A program made the translations under genes and the position numbers. Below, in pieces: positions 1 to 8,421 of a stretch of 64,000 bases of DNA. Under the pieces are notes generated by a model that worked only from the letters and a program-made list of their open reading frames with translations, had not been told where the DNA came from and did no database searches. Where the stretch lies: assembly GCF_900111075.1 (NCBI RefSeq), contig NZ_FOFZ01000004.1, positions 1 through 64,000 on the forward strand. The letters run 5' to 3'. This DNA comes from Flavobacterium frigoris (GTDB taxonomy: Bacteria > Bacteroidota > Bacteroidia > Flavobacteriales > Flavobacteriaceae). The first letter of the stretch is position 1; the number at the start of each line of letters is the position of its first letter.

Positions 1-45
1 CAAATTTATATTTTGTACTCATTTAATTAATATTGTGTTTACTTT

Positions 46-74
46 GTGGGCACGAGCGAGACGCTCGCGCTAGC
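46..74. repeat. REP-like repeat, left copy
   Basis: A 29-bp GC-rich element reading GTGGGCACGAGC then GAGACGCTCGCGCTAGC, standing out in AT-rich DNA. It returns in inverted orientation at 821-849 with one mismatch (A for G at the 13th base). Each copy also has internal dyad symmetry (gagcg/cgctc, gcgag/ctcgc). The two copies bracket the toxin/immunity pair, and the right copy abuts a RAYT transposase remnant, so they are probably the REP sequences served by that transposase family. The pairing is seen; the function is inferred. Confidence 0.75.
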
Positions 75-80
75 ATACGC

Positions 81-539
81 TCAAGCCAGCGGGGGGGTAT
101 AATATTGTAAAACGTGTTCTACAGTTCCCTCCAATGTCCCTAATAATTTCTTTTCTATGATACCATTAAACCAAGAATCAAACCCAATTCCTATCCATTT
201 TCTTTTACCTTTTTTATCAAACTTATTACCAAAATTTATTAATTGTGGAGTTCCTTCACAGTAATCACTTTTTGGCGCAATTCTTAATTCTCCTCCTAAT
301 TTTTCCGTTAATAATTTTGCGAAAAAAGCCCAAAAAGAGAGTCGTAATTTATTTTGTACAATTTCATCATAAATAAAATATTTCGTTTCATAAAATTCTT
401 GAATATCATTTATTCTATTGTCAAAATCTCTAATGTTTTCTCCCTCAAACCCATTATCATTAAGAATTGATATTAAAAAATTAATATGACTATCTATACT
501 TTCTACGAAATCTGTAAATTCTTTTTTATTCATTTTCAT
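81..539 (-). CDS. Putative immunity protein of an orphan polymorphic toxin
   Basis: 152-residue acidic, soluble protein without signal peptide or membrane segment. I recognise no named domain. It starts four bases after the stop codon of the toxin-domain gene at 544-861 on the same strand, the usual position of an immunity gene behind a polymorphic toxin tip, and its size fits. The last codons (tail YYTPPLA) run up to the left REP-like repeat, so the C-terminus may have been altered when the repeat arrived. Function is inferred from position only. Confidence 0.5.
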   Translation of the reverse strand: MKMNKKEFTDFVESIDSHINFLISILNDNGFEGENIRDFDNRINDIQEFYETKYFIYDEIVQNKLRLSFWAFFAKLLTEKLGGELRIAPKSDYCEGTPQLINFGNKFDKKGKRKWIGIGFDSWFNGIIEKKLLGTLEGTVEHVLQYYTPPLA

Positions 540-543
540 ATCA

Positions 544-861
544 TTAATATTTTACTATTTTAAAAAGCCCTTTATCTTTTAACTCTTTTCTTAAATTTGC
601 ATTAATAAATTTATTTATCTCATCTGTATCAACTCCATCAAAACAGTGCCATTCAATTTTAGATATTTGATTATTTGTCAGGTTTTGATTTAAAATTTCA
701 ATGTCCTTCAAAATTTGATCTTTATATTTTGACAACGTAACTGGACCTGATTTTACTTCTCTTGCTGTTTCATCTAAAACATTGTCAAAATAACGTTTCC
801 CATCTGATGTACTAATCCCCGCTAGCGCGAGCGTCCCGCTCGTGCCCACATTATAAATCAA
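544..861 (-). CDS. Orphan C-terminal toxin domain, restriction-endonuclease fold (Rhs/polymorphic toxin tip)
   Basis: 105 residues, resembling the nuclease tip of Rhs or other polymorphic toxins. The core has the layout of a PD-(D/E)xK nuclease: RYFDNVLDETAREVKSG supplies the D and ExK residues, followed by a helix with KDQILKDIEIL and the strand ISKIEWHCF. There is no delivery body: the first 15 residues are encoded by the REP-like repeat itself (GTSGTLALAG), and the TTG start (859-861) overlaps the stop codon of the RAYT remnant. This is therefore a displaced toxin tip, not a whole toxin. It could be expressed from the transposase frame or be a silent donor cassette. The immunity-like gene follows directly. 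Confidence 0.6.
   Translation of the reverse strand: MIYNVGTSGTLALAGISTSDGKRYFDNVLDETAREVKSGPVTLSKYKDQILKDIEILNQNLTNNQISKIEWHCFDGVDTDEINKFINANLRKELKDKGLFKIVKY
821..849. repeat. REP-like repeat, right copy (inverted)
   Basis: Inverted copy of the 46-74 element with 28 of 29 bases matching. It lies inside the reading frame of the orphan toxin domain and nine bases beyond the stop codon of the RAYT remnant, where REPs commonly sit next to their transposase. Confidence 0.75.
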
Positions 862-1133
862 TTCACGTCTATCTCTAAAAGTGTTTGGTCATTATTTCCA
901 TAATTTCTAGCACTGCTGTATTTCCAATCTATTGGATCAGTTACAAAACCTGATTCAACAGGATTTTGATGAATATAGTTAAGTTTTTGCTCAAAAACCT
1001 TTAGCGACCAAATCTCTATTGGATGATTATCTTGTTGCCACCCGAGCCTGAAAGTGCGAACTGGCGAAGCAAAATTGTCTATGCTTTACATTGCTATTTT
1101 TTTTACCTGCTCGTTCCATCATCCAAAGCACCC
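858..1133 (-). pseudogene. RAYT (REP-associated tyrosine transposase) C-terminal remnant
   Basis: On the minus strand two stretches together make the C-terminal part of a Bacteroidetes RAYT/IS200-like transposase: GVLWMMERAGKKNSNVKH (about 1080-1133), then WQQDNHPIEIWSLKVFEQ and NYIHQNPVESGFVTDPIDW ending at a TGA (858-860). They are separated by a 31-bp insertion at 1041-1071 that shifts the frame and brings a stop. The N-terminal half, including the HUH motif and catalytic Tyr, is missing. The inserted 31 bp (cccgagc...gcgaagc) is GC-rich and may itself be a REP-type element. Confidence 0.75.
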
Positions 1134-1610
1134 CCGATAGCGCAATTGTATTGTTAGTTCTTGGTTGAAAAGTAGGAGACTCAAATTTGAATTCGTAACT
1201 TTGAGTAAATCAAAAAAACTAATGAAAAAACCAACCAATAAATTACCGCATTTTGAACTAAGTGGTAGCTCTTATTTTCGCGTAATTCATCAATTTTTAG
1301 ACTTTACTCTTTTAGCAAGCCAGCATCTAAATAAAAACTTCGGTTTTTCAAGATTTATGGCTTATGTAGAATCTCTTAAATTGTTTTTATTAGCACGAAG
1401 AAAAATTGTTTCAATATTTCTTTTCTTAGCCATTTTGTTTATTGCTACTTCCTCGTATGCTGTTTCTTCCCTAGCTGTATTCATAATTACCTCTTTCACT
1501 TTTAGTTGGACTCTTTTTCTTTCTTCATCTAAAAAATAGAACCCGAAGAGCAATTATAGGTAAATAAATTATCCGAAACCTTACAAACTCTTTATTTAAC
1601 TTCTACGAAA
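1134..1610. other. Non-coding or decayed stretch beside the RAYT remnant
   Basis: Both strands hold short open frames (1165-1539 plus, 1362-1553 minus) that overlap each other. Neither gives a convincing protein. The minus frame (lysine-rich, starting LFGFYFLDEERKR) could be the tail of a lost gene. I see no RNA gene or promoter that I can support. Confidence 0.4.
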
Positions 1611-2081
1611 TTATCCTATTTCACAACTTGCTTCATGAATAATCGGGAAATTACAGGAATTAGCAATAAAACAAAGTTCATTTGCTTTTTTATGTAAAGT
1701 GATCGCTTCTGCTACTTTATCTTTTTGTGTTATGGTCACTTTTGGATACAAGCGAACTTCAATAAAGCGTCCGCTTCCGTTATCTAAAACTTCAAGTGTA
1801 GCCTCAGCATTATCAGTGTATGAAAGCACTTCGATTCCGTTTTGAGCACATACATATAAGTACGACATCATATGGCAGGAAACCACACTACTTAGGAGCA
1901 AATCTTCTGGATTATACAAATTTGGATCTCCTTTTAACGCTTTGGCGGCTGAAACATTCAAAATCGGCTTCCCTTCAATGGTAACGGTATGGCTTTTACT
2001 GTAAATTTTAGAAGTTGAAACCTCCTTCTCTTTGGTAGAAAACCAATTCAATTTTGCTTTAAATAAATGTTTGAAACCCAT
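1611..2081 (-). CDS. OsmC/Ohr-family peroxiredoxin-like protein
   Basis: 156-residue OsmC-family protein. The family reduces organic hydroperoxides with two conserved cysteines, seen here in SSVVSCHMMSY and FIANSCNFP (an extra Cys lies in NELCF). The central NPEDLLLSSVVSCHM block is the family signature. The usual length is about 140 residues; the N-terminal extension (about 20 residues) is lysine-rich and not secreted. It is divergent from the exporter at 2202, and a perfect -7 element (TACTTTTG on the minus strand, 2098-2105) lies just upstream of the chosen ATG. The substrate cannot be told from sequence. Confidence 0.85.
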   Translation of the reverse strand: MGFKHLFKAKLNWFSTKEKEVSTSKIYSKSHTVTIEGKPILNVSAAKALKGDPNLYNPEDLLLSSVVSCHMMSYLYVCAQNGIEVLSYTDNAEATLEVLDNGSGRFIEVRLYPKVTITQKDKVAEAITLHKKANELCFIANSCNFPIIHEASCEIG

Positions 2082-2097
2082 TGTTTTCTTTTTATTC

Positions 2098-2105
2098 CAA
2101 AAGTA
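2098..2105 (-). promoter_or_regulatory. -7 element for the OsmC gene
   Basis: Plus-strand CAAAAGTA reads TACTTTTG on the minus strand, matching TAnnTTTG. It leaves a short leader of about 10-15 bases before the start codon at 2081. Confidence 0.5.
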
Positions 2106-2170
2106 ATCAAAAACCGTAACAACGATTACTTTAATTAAAAAATGCCCCCCTTTTCAAATTATAAATTTTG

Positions 2171-2178
2171 TAGTTTTG
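2171..2178 (+). promoter_or_regulatory. -7 element for the RhtA-type exporter
   Basis: TAGTTTTG matches TAnnTTTG. It lies downstream of the first in-frame ATG (2142), which argues that translation starts later, at the GTG at 2202. Confidence 0.45.
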
Positions 2179-2201
2179 TCTTTCTACATCTCTATAATAA
2201 A

Positions 2202-3053
2202 GTGAAAAACAAACTATCCAACATACCTCCAATACCAGCCGTACTTTTCGCAATAATAAGTGTTCAGTCTGGTGCAGCAATTGCAAAAACTCTTTTCCCT
2301 GCCATCGGAGCAGCTGGAACTGCCTCCCTGAGAATAGGTATTTCGGCTATCATACTCTTCGCAGTTTATAGACCAAACCTTTTCAAGATTACCCCTAAAC
2401 AATGGAAAGTTGTAATTCCTTATGGTTTGTGCCTTGGAGCGATGAATTTAATTTTTTACATGGCAATAGAGCGTATTCCCATTGGACTAGCGGTAACACT
2501 AGAATTTATTGGTCCGTTACTGGTTGCTGTTTTTGGATCAAAACGTTTCATTGATTATTTGTGGGTACTTCTGGCAGCAGCAGGAATTGTTTTGATTGCT
2601 CCGTGGACAAATAACGGAATAAACGTTTTAGGTGTTTTATTTGCTTTATTGGCAGGAGCCTTTTGGGCTTTTTATATTGTTTTGGGCGGGAAAGTTTCAA
2701 AAGTAATGAAAGATGGAGAAGCAGTTGCGACCGGAATGCTCTTTGCTTCACTATTGATTGTGCCTTTTGGAATTATGGGAAACGGATTCAGTAATCTCAC
2801 CCCTACATTTCTTTCTTTAGGAGTAGCGCTTGCTCTTTTGTCTAGTGCCATTCCTTTTACATTAGAAATGAAAGCACTTGGCCAACTTCCAGCTCGTACA
2901 TTTAGTATTTTAATGAGTTTAGAGCCGGCGGCAGCTTCTATTTGCGCGCTGATTTTCTTGCAGGAATACCTTGCTCTTAACGAGGTGGTAGCTGTTGTTT
3001 TTGTAGTAGTCGCTTCCGTTGGATCAACACTTACTGCCAAATCGCAAACCTAA
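2202..3053 (+). CDS. rhtA: EamA/RhtA-type inner-membrane exporter (threonine/homoserine type)
   Basis: Ten-helix drug/metabolite transporter with two EamA repeats. The series SVQSGAAIAKTLFPAIGA, GAMNLIFYMAIERIPIG, EFIGPLLVAVF and SLEPAAASICALIFL follows E. coli RhtA closely along its whole length. RhtA exports threonine, homoserine and some analogues; the substrate here is inferred from that resemblance. An in-frame ATG exists at 2142, but a TAGTTTTG promoter element falls between it and the body of the protein, so the GTG at 2202 is preferred; this gives 283 residues, near the family norm. It ends 53 bases before the convergent repressor gene. Confidence 0.8.
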   Translation: MKNKLSNIPPIPAVLFAIISVQSGAAIAKTLFPAIGAAGTASLRIGISAIILFAVYRPNLFKITPKQWKVVIPYGLCLGAMNLIFYMAIERIPIGLAVTLEFIGPLLVAVFGSKRFIDYLWVLLAAAGIVLIAPWTNNGINVLGVLFALLAGAFWAFYIVLGGKVSKVMKDGEAVATGMLFASLLIVPFGIMGNGFSNLTPTFLSLGVALALLSSAIPFTLEMKALGQLPARTFSILMSLEPAAASICALIFLQEYLALNEVVAVVFVVVASVGSTLTAKSQT

Positions 3054-3106
3054 TGTTAATTTTAAAATTGCCATAAGCCAAAGCGATATTACAGCGGTTC
3101 TGTTCT

Positions 3107-3874
3107 TTAATTAATTTTATTCCCTACTTCTCGAATTTCTCTTCGCAATTCCCTAAACATATCCTTTAAACTCTCTGAACTCAAATCATCTGGTGTAAAC
3201 TCATTAGTAGCGATACTGCAGGCATACTGCCAAATTTCCAGAATCTCCGAAGCTTTAATTTCATACGGCAAATAAATCGTATTGTCAGAATGTAGCATCA
3301 ATGCGTTTTTTCCGTTTTTGTTCAGTCGTTTGTACACTATTCCCTGACTTTTAGTGATCACGATATACGTTTTTCCGTCCATTACATCACCCAATCGTTC
3401 TACATATTGCCCTACGATAAACGAACCTTTCTTATGTGGCGGCATCGAATCTCCATCTACAGGAAAGGCTCGGAATTTTCCGTTTCGTAAAAACGGAAGC
3501 GAAATATGTTGTAAACTTTCTATAAATTCCGGATCGGCATAACCGCTTAGATATCCTGCCTGCGCTTTATGAGGAACAATTTCTATAATATTTTCCCCTT
3601 GCTGGTCAACGGTTATGGGTAACAATATCCTGTTGTCTCCCAGTTTTAGCAAGTCTTCAATGGGTATTTTATGTACGTCAACCGAGAGTAAAATATCAAT
3701 ACTGACATGAAAATAATACGATATTCTCTTCAAAATATCATACGGAGGTTCAGAGCTACCGTCTTCATATTTGACATACCTTCCTCTTGTAATCAAAAGA
3801 TTTTGAGCTAGTTTTTCCTGAGAAATACCCTTTTTAATTCTTAGCTGTCTGATGTTGTCGGAAAATAAAGACAT
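3107..3874 (-). CDS. XRE-S24 (LexA/CI-like) self-cleaving repressor of the mutasome
   Basis: 255 residues. Residues 5-65 form an XRE helix-turn-helix (ISQEKLAQNLLITRGRYVKYE). Residues 95-220 form an S24 peptidase domain with cleavage site Ala106-Gly107 in HKAQAGYLSG, catalytic Ser143 in VDGDSM and Lys182 in VYKRL. Such proteins repress DNA-damage genes until RecA filaments trigger self-cleavage; RecA dependence here is inferred. The gene diverges from dinB-dnaE, and two direct-repeat operators lie in the shared 130-bp gap, placed to control both directions. The C-terminal 35 residues are a charged helix not needed for the peptidase fold. LexA itself usually has a winged helix rather than XRE, so this is a functional analogue. 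Confidence 0.85.
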   Translation of the reverse strand: MSLFSDNIRQLRIKKGISQEKLAQNLLITRGRYVKYEDGSSEPPYDILKRISYYFHVSIDILLSVDVHKIPIEDLLKLGDNRILLPITVDQQGENIIEIVPHKAQAGYLSGYADPEFIESLQHISLPFLRNGKFRAFPVDGDSMPPHKKGSFIVGQYVERLGDVMDGKTYIVITKSQGIVYKRLNKNGKNALMLHSDNTIYLPYEIKASEILEIWQYACSIATNEFTPDDLSSESLKDMFRELRREIREVGNKIN

Positions 3875-3879
3875 AGTGA

Positions 3880-3939
3880 TTTTGTTATAATTTGTAACAG
3901 CAAATATACTGTATTTTGTTATAATCTGTACTAATTTTG
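3880..3939. promoter_or_regulatory. Divergent SOS-type control region with twin operators
   Basis: A 17-bp direct repeat TTTTGTTATAAT(T/C)TGTA occurs at 3880-3896 and 3914-3930, spaced 34 bp apart and differing at one position. Minus-strand TATATTTG (3901-3908) is a perfect -7 box for the repressor gene. Plus-strand TAATTTTG (3932-3939) is a perfect -7 box for dinB. One repeat covers the repressor gene's start-site region; the other lies just upstream of the dinB box and upstream of the repressor's own box. This fits autoregulation plus repression of the polymerases. Confidence 0.7.
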
Positions 3940-4008
3940 CAGTTCAAATTTGCCGGAAAAAATTTTAGATGAAATGGATAGATGTACAATTTGAAAAACA
4001 AAATCAAT

Positions 4009-5166
4009 ATGGCAAGGTCAATAGTACACATGGATATGGACACTTTTTTTGTGTCCTGCGAAAGGTTAACCAACTCAAAACTAATTGGTTTACCGCTCAT
4101 CATTGGCGGTGGAGACAGAGGTGTAGTCGCTTCTTGTTCCTATGAAGCCCGAACGTTTGGTGTTCGCGCTGCAATGCCTATAAAAATGGCGCTGCGCCTT
4201 TGTCCACAGGCAAAAGTAATGAAAGGCGATATGGAATTATACTCTAAATTATCCCATGATATTACGCAAGTCATTGAAGAGAAAGCGCCTATTGTCGAGA
4301 AAGCAAGCATCGATGAATTTTACTTGGACATTACAGGAATGGATCGGTTTCATGGTTGTTACCAATGGACTAACGAACTCTCACAATCAATTACAAAAGA
4401 AACGGGATTGCCTTTAAGCTTTGCATTATCGGTTAACAAGACGGTTTCAAAAATTGGAACCGGAGAATCAAAACCAACAGGGAAATTAGAAATTCCAGAA
4501 ACTATGGTGAAGTCTTTTTTGAATCCGTTGTCCATCCAAAAAATTCCCATGGTTGGCGACGTTACCTTTCAATTACTGTCGCGCATTGGCATTCGAACCA
4601 TACAAACACTTTCAGAAATGCCCGCAGAAGTGCTGCAGCAAATGATAGGTAAAAATGGTATCGATATTTGGAAAAAAGCAAACGGTATTGACAATAATCC
4701 GGTGGAGCCTTATACGGAAAGGAAATCAATTTCGACGGAACACACCTTTGGACAAGACACTATCGACATTCAAAAATTAAAATCAATACTGGTAGGCATG
4801 GTCGAAAAACTGGCTTTTCAGTTGCGTTCTGAGGAATGGCTGACCTCAACGGTCGTAATAAAAATACGCTATTCTAATTTTGATACCGAAACAAAGCAAT
4901 GCCGAATCCCATACACTTCGGCTGACCATACTTTGACAAGAAGTGTCACCGAATTGTTCGACAAGTTGTATCAGCGTCGCATGCGGTTGCGGCTAATTGG
5001 TATTCGCTTTAGCGGATTAGTTCGCGGAACCTACCAAATCAATATGTTTGAAGATACCGAGGAAATGCTGTCGCTGTATCAAGCGATGGATCGAATGAAA
5101 AAACGCTACGGTTTTGATGCTGTAGCCCGTTGTGCCGGCGCCACTCTCAAAGTAAAAAATAAATAA
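4009..5166 (+). CDS. dinB: Y-family DNA polymerase IV
   Basis: Translesion polymerase. The start MARSIVHMDMDTFFVSCERL sets catalytic Asp9; Asp102 and Glu103 sit in KASIDEFYLD; SYEARTFGVRAAMP is the steric-gate region motif. The palm/fingers/thumb domain is followed by the little finger domain (about residues 235-350). An in-frame ATG at 3982 would add nine residues, but the start at 4009 matches the family. The last base of its TAA is the first base of the dnaE ATG, so the two are translationally coupled. No canonical C-terminal clamp-binding pentapeptide stands out. Probably induced by DNA damage through the divergent S24 repressor. Confidence 0.92.
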   Translation: MARSIVHMDMDTFFVSCERLTNSKLIGLPLIIGGGDRGVVASCSYEARTFGVRAAMPIKMALRLCPQAKVMKGDMELYSKLSHDITQVIEEKAPIVEKASIDEFYLDITGMDRFHGCYQWTNELSQSITKETGLPLSFALSVNKTVSKIGTGESKPTGKLEIPETMVKSFLNPLSIQKIPMVGDVTFQLLSRIGIRTIQTLSEMPAEVLQQMIGKNGIDIWKKANGIDNNPVEPYTERKSISTEHTFGQDTIDIQKLKSILVGMVEKLAFQLRSEEWLTSTVVIKIRYSNFDTETKQCRIPYTSADHTLTRSVTELFDKLYQRRMRLRLIGIRFSGLVRGTYQINMFEDTEEMLSLYQAMDRMKKRYGFDAVARCAGATLKVKNK

Positions 5167-8100
5167 TGTACCTCAACTGCCACTCTTATCACAGCCTGCG
5201 TTATGGCACTATTCCCTTAACCGAATTAGTGCAAATGGCCGCCGCATGCGGTGTAAAAGCCATGGCGTTAACTGACGTAAACACGGTTACCGGGATTTAT
5301 GATTTCATCAAAGAATGTCAGACTGTTGCTATAAAACCCATCGTTGGAATCGAATTTAGGTATAATAATAAACTGCTTTACATTGGCTTAGCCAAAAACG
5401 CAGCAGGTCTTGCCGAAATGAATCGTTTTCTGACCAAACATAATTTCGATAAAACGCCACTACCTGCTCAAGCACCCCAATTTCATAATGTAAGTATTAT
5501 ATATCCAATCGAGAATGCCCCTGATGTTTTTAGAGATTTTGAATTTTTGGGTATGCGTCCAGAGCAGCTTCCTATGCTATTTCATAATCAATGGAAAAGC
5601 AAGCTGGATAAAATGGTGGTTTTACAGCCGGTGACTTTCCGGACTAAGAGAGAATTTAACCTGCATAAAATCCTTCGGGCAATTGATACCAATGTCATTT
5701 TATCAAAACTTACCGAAGCTGATTATTGCCGAACATCAGAAACGATGGTTCCATTGGAAAACCTATTGGAAAAATTTAGTGATTACCCCCAAATTATTGA
5801 AAATACAGAAAGCATCATTGCCGAATGTAATTTTGAATTCGAATTCAAAACACCCAAAAACAAAACCAATTATACAGAAAGCGGGGAAAACGATATCCAA
5901 CTCCTGACAAGCCTTGCCAACCAAGGATTAATAAAGAAATACGGCAACAATAATCTTCCGGCACGCGCTAGAGTAGAAAAAGAATTGAAAGTCATCCATG
6001 AGTTGAAATTTAGCGGTTATTTTTTAATCACCTGGGATATTATTCGGTACAGCAACAGCATGGGATTTATGCATATTGGTCGAGGAAGCGGTGCCAACAG
6101 TATTGTGAGTTATTGTCTCGGTATTACAGCTATTTGCCCGCTTGAACTAGACTTGTACTTTGAACGTTTTTTAAACCTGAATCGCAAAAGCCCCCCCGAT
6201 TTTGATATTGACTGGAGTTGGAAAGAACGGGATATTATTCTCGAATACATTTTTAATCGGTACGGTCGAGATCATGTGGCTTTTTGTGGTACGAATGTAG
6301 AATTCAAATACCGCTCGATATTCCGCGAAGTGGGTAAAGTTTTTGGTTTACCCAAAGAAGAGTTGGACGCACTGGCTAAAAATCCAATGCAGTTACACGA
6401 TAACAATTCGGTAGTTGCATTGGTACAGAAATACGGTATGCTGCTCGAAAAATACCCCAATCAACGGAGCATGCATTCCTGTGGAGTATTAATTTCAGAA
6501 GAACCTATTACAAATTATACGGTTTTAGAAATGCCGCCGAAAGGCTTTCCCATTGTGTTGTTTGACATGCACATTGCCGAAGATATTGGTTTTGAAAAGT
6601 TTGATATTCTAAGCCAGCGTGGTATTGGTCATATTGATGACACGGTAAAATTGGTAAAAAAAAACCGTGGTATCGAAGTCAATATTAGAGATACGACATT
6701 ATCTAAAAACGAAGCAAAATGCAATGCATTTTTAAGTACTGGAAAAACTATTGGCTGTTTTTATATCGAAAGTCCCGCCATGCGTGGCTTATTGCGAAGA
6801 CTTAAATGTGAAGATTATAAAATATTAGTCGCTGCATCCTCGATTATTCGTCCGGGTGTGGCGCAAAGCGGTATGATGAAAGAGTACATCTTTAGACACA
6901 ACCACCCCGATCAATTCGAATATTTCCACGAAACATTCAAAGAACATCTGGGAGAAACTTATGGCGTAATGGTGTATCAGGAAGATGTGATCAAAATTGC
7001 GCTACACTTTGCAGGAGTCCCCGCCTCCGATGGAGATATTCTGCGTCGGGCGATGAGTGGCAAAGGACGCTCCACTGCTGCATTACAAAAAGTAAAAGAC
7101 AATTTCTTTGCGTGCTGTGCTCAAAAAGGACATCCTTTAGCGCTCAGTCAGGAAATATACCGACAGATAGAATCCTTTGCGGGTTACTCTTTTTGCAAGG
7201 CACACTCGGCCTCTTATGCGGTCGAAAGTTATCAAAGTTTGTACTTGAAAGTGTATTATCCCGTAGAATTTATGGTAGCGGTTATCAACAACCAAGGCGG
7301 TTTTTACAGAACGGAAGTGTATGTGCATGAGGCAAAAATGTCCGGCGGCATCATTAATACTCCCTGTGTGAATAAAAGCGAGTATGAAGCTACCGTTTAT
7401 GGCGTTGACGTTTATCTCGGTTTGATGCAACTCGAAGGACTCGAATCTAAAACAGCGCATCGCATCATTGCAGAGCGCAATACGAACGGTGAATATCAAT
7501 CGCTCGAAGATTTCATCAATCGCATTCCGATTGGTATAGAGGGAATCCAGATCTTGATTTTCATTGGTGCCTTCCGTTTTACATCCAAAACAAAAAATCA
7601 ATTGCTTGTCATTGCCAGATTGATTCTAGTGAATTTCAAACCGGAAAATCGGAATTTAATGTTGCTTCAAGAACCGGTTAAGGAATACATGCTTCCGGTA
7701 CTGGAACGTTCTCCTTTTGAAGACGCCTTCGACGAAATAGAATTACTCAGTTTTCCGGTTTCCTGTTCCCCATTTGATTTGTTGCAAACAAAATACCGCG
7801 GTGATGTACTGGCCAAAGATTTATTGCAGTATCATAAAAGAACGGTAAAAATGCTGGCGTATCTTATTTCGAGGAAACACGTGCCTACTAAAAGAGGGAC
7901 AATGTATTTTGGAACTTGGATTGATACCGAAGGAGAATTCTTTGACACAGCTCATTTTGCTGATAGTTTACAGAAATATCCTTTTCAGGGTGGAGGTTGT
8001 TATTTGTTATTGGGAACTGTGGAAGTCGATTACCACTTCCCTACTATTACCATAAGCAAAATGGCCAAAATGCCGTTCATCCCAGACCCTCGATATTCTA

Positions 8101-8213
8101 ATTCCAAAGACAGACAGTACAAAGCGCATCAGCAAATTAAAGAAGATGTGAGCATGACCCACCGAGCGCCTTATCCGCAGGAAGTCAATCTGCCACGGTA
8201 TAAGATGTCTTAG
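5166..8213 (+). CDS. dnaE2: DnaE-type DNA polymerase III alpha subunit, error-prone mutasome type
   Basis: 1015 residues, about 150 shorter than replicative DnaE and close to DnaE2/ImuC size. Order: PHP domain (NCHSYHSLRYG, ALTDVNTVTG), palm with GRGSGANSIVSYCLG and the catalytic SPPDFDID near residues 342-349, fingers (GVMVYQEDV, RRAMSGKGR), helix-hairpin-helix near 790-850, and a C-terminal OB domain. The PHP domain lacks several metal-binding His/Asp residues, so no proofreading is expected. Coupled to dinB by a one-base overlap (TAATG). In other bacteria DnaE2 works with ImuA/ImuB; here DinB plus an S24 repressor takes that place. A decayed copy of its 3' end lies at about 12.2 kb. Confidence 0.88.
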   Translation: MYLNCHSYHSLRYGTIPLTELVQMAAACGVKAMALTDVNTVTGIYDFIKECQTVAIKPIVGIEFRYNNKLLYIGLAKNAAGLAEMNRFLTKHNFDKTPLPAQAPQFHNVSIIYPIENAPDVFRDFEFLGMRPEQLPMLFHNQWKSKLDKMVVLQPVTFRTKREFNLHKILRAIDTNVILSKLTEADYCRTSETMVPLENLLEKFSDYPQIIENTESIIAECNFEFEFKTPKNKTNYTESGENDIQLLTSLANQGLIKKYGNNNLPARARVEKELKVIHELKFSGYFLITWDIIRYSNSMGFMHIGRGSGANSIVSYCLGITAICPLELDLYFERFLNLNRKSPPDFDIDWSWKERDIILEYIFNRYGRDHVAFCGTNVEFKYRSIFREVGKVFGLPKEELDALAKNPMQLHDNNSVVALVQKYGMLLEKYPNQRSMHSCGVLISEEPITNYTVLEMPPKGFPIVLFDMHIAEDIGFEKFDILSQRGIGHIDDTVKLVKKNRGIEVNIRDTTLSKNEAKCNAFLSTGKTIGCFYIESPAMRGLLRRLKCEDYKILVAASSIIRPGVAQSGMMKEYIFRHNHPDQFEYFHETFKEHLGETYGVMVYQEDVIKIALHFAGVPASDGDILRRAMSGKGRSTAALQKVKDNFFACCAQKGHPLALSQEIYRQIESFAGYSFCKAHSASYAVESYQSLYLKVYYPVEFMVAVINNQGGFYRTEVYVHEAKMSGGIINTPCVNKSEYEATVYGVDVYLGLMQLEGLESKTAHRIIAERNTNGEYQSLEDFINRIPIGIEGIQILIFIGAFRFTSKTKNQLLVIARLILVNFKPENRNLMLLQEPVKEYMLPVLERSPFEDAFDEIELLSFPVSCSPFDLLQTKYRGDVLAKDLLQYHKRTVKMLAYLISRKHVPTKRGTMYFGTWIDTEGEFFDTAHFADSLQKYPFQGGGCYLLLGTVEVDYHFPTITISKMAKMPFIPDPRYSNSKDRQYKAHQQIKEDVSMTHRAPYPQEVNLPRYKMS

Positions 8214-8397
8214 TGATTTAACAGCATACCATTTAAGGCCAACGCTAATCAAATACAATCATGTTAAGGAAATTGTTGTGAATTGGAACGGATACAAAGT
8301 CAGGAGATATTTGCCCACTTAAGTGAATTTAGGAACTCTTCAGGAAGCTGCCAAGTGATAGCGAAATTTTAGAAACTTAATTTTTAAACATAAAAAA

Positions 8398-8416
8398 ACC
8401 GCTAATTTTGAGCGGT
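8398..8416 (-). terminator. Rho-independent terminator of the ParE/antitoxin operon
   Basis: Stem ACCGCT (8398-8403) pairs with AGCGGT (8411-8416) across a 7-base loop. On the minus strand it is followed by a T run (the A run at 8392-8398). It lies just past the toxin stop codon. Confidence 0.7.
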
Positions 8417-8421
8417 AAATT

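Noticed and set aside
1165..1553. Open frames on both strands (124 and 63 residues)
   Set aside because: They are mutual shadows in the DNA beside the broken RAYT, with no family resemblance I can defend and no promoter or start context.
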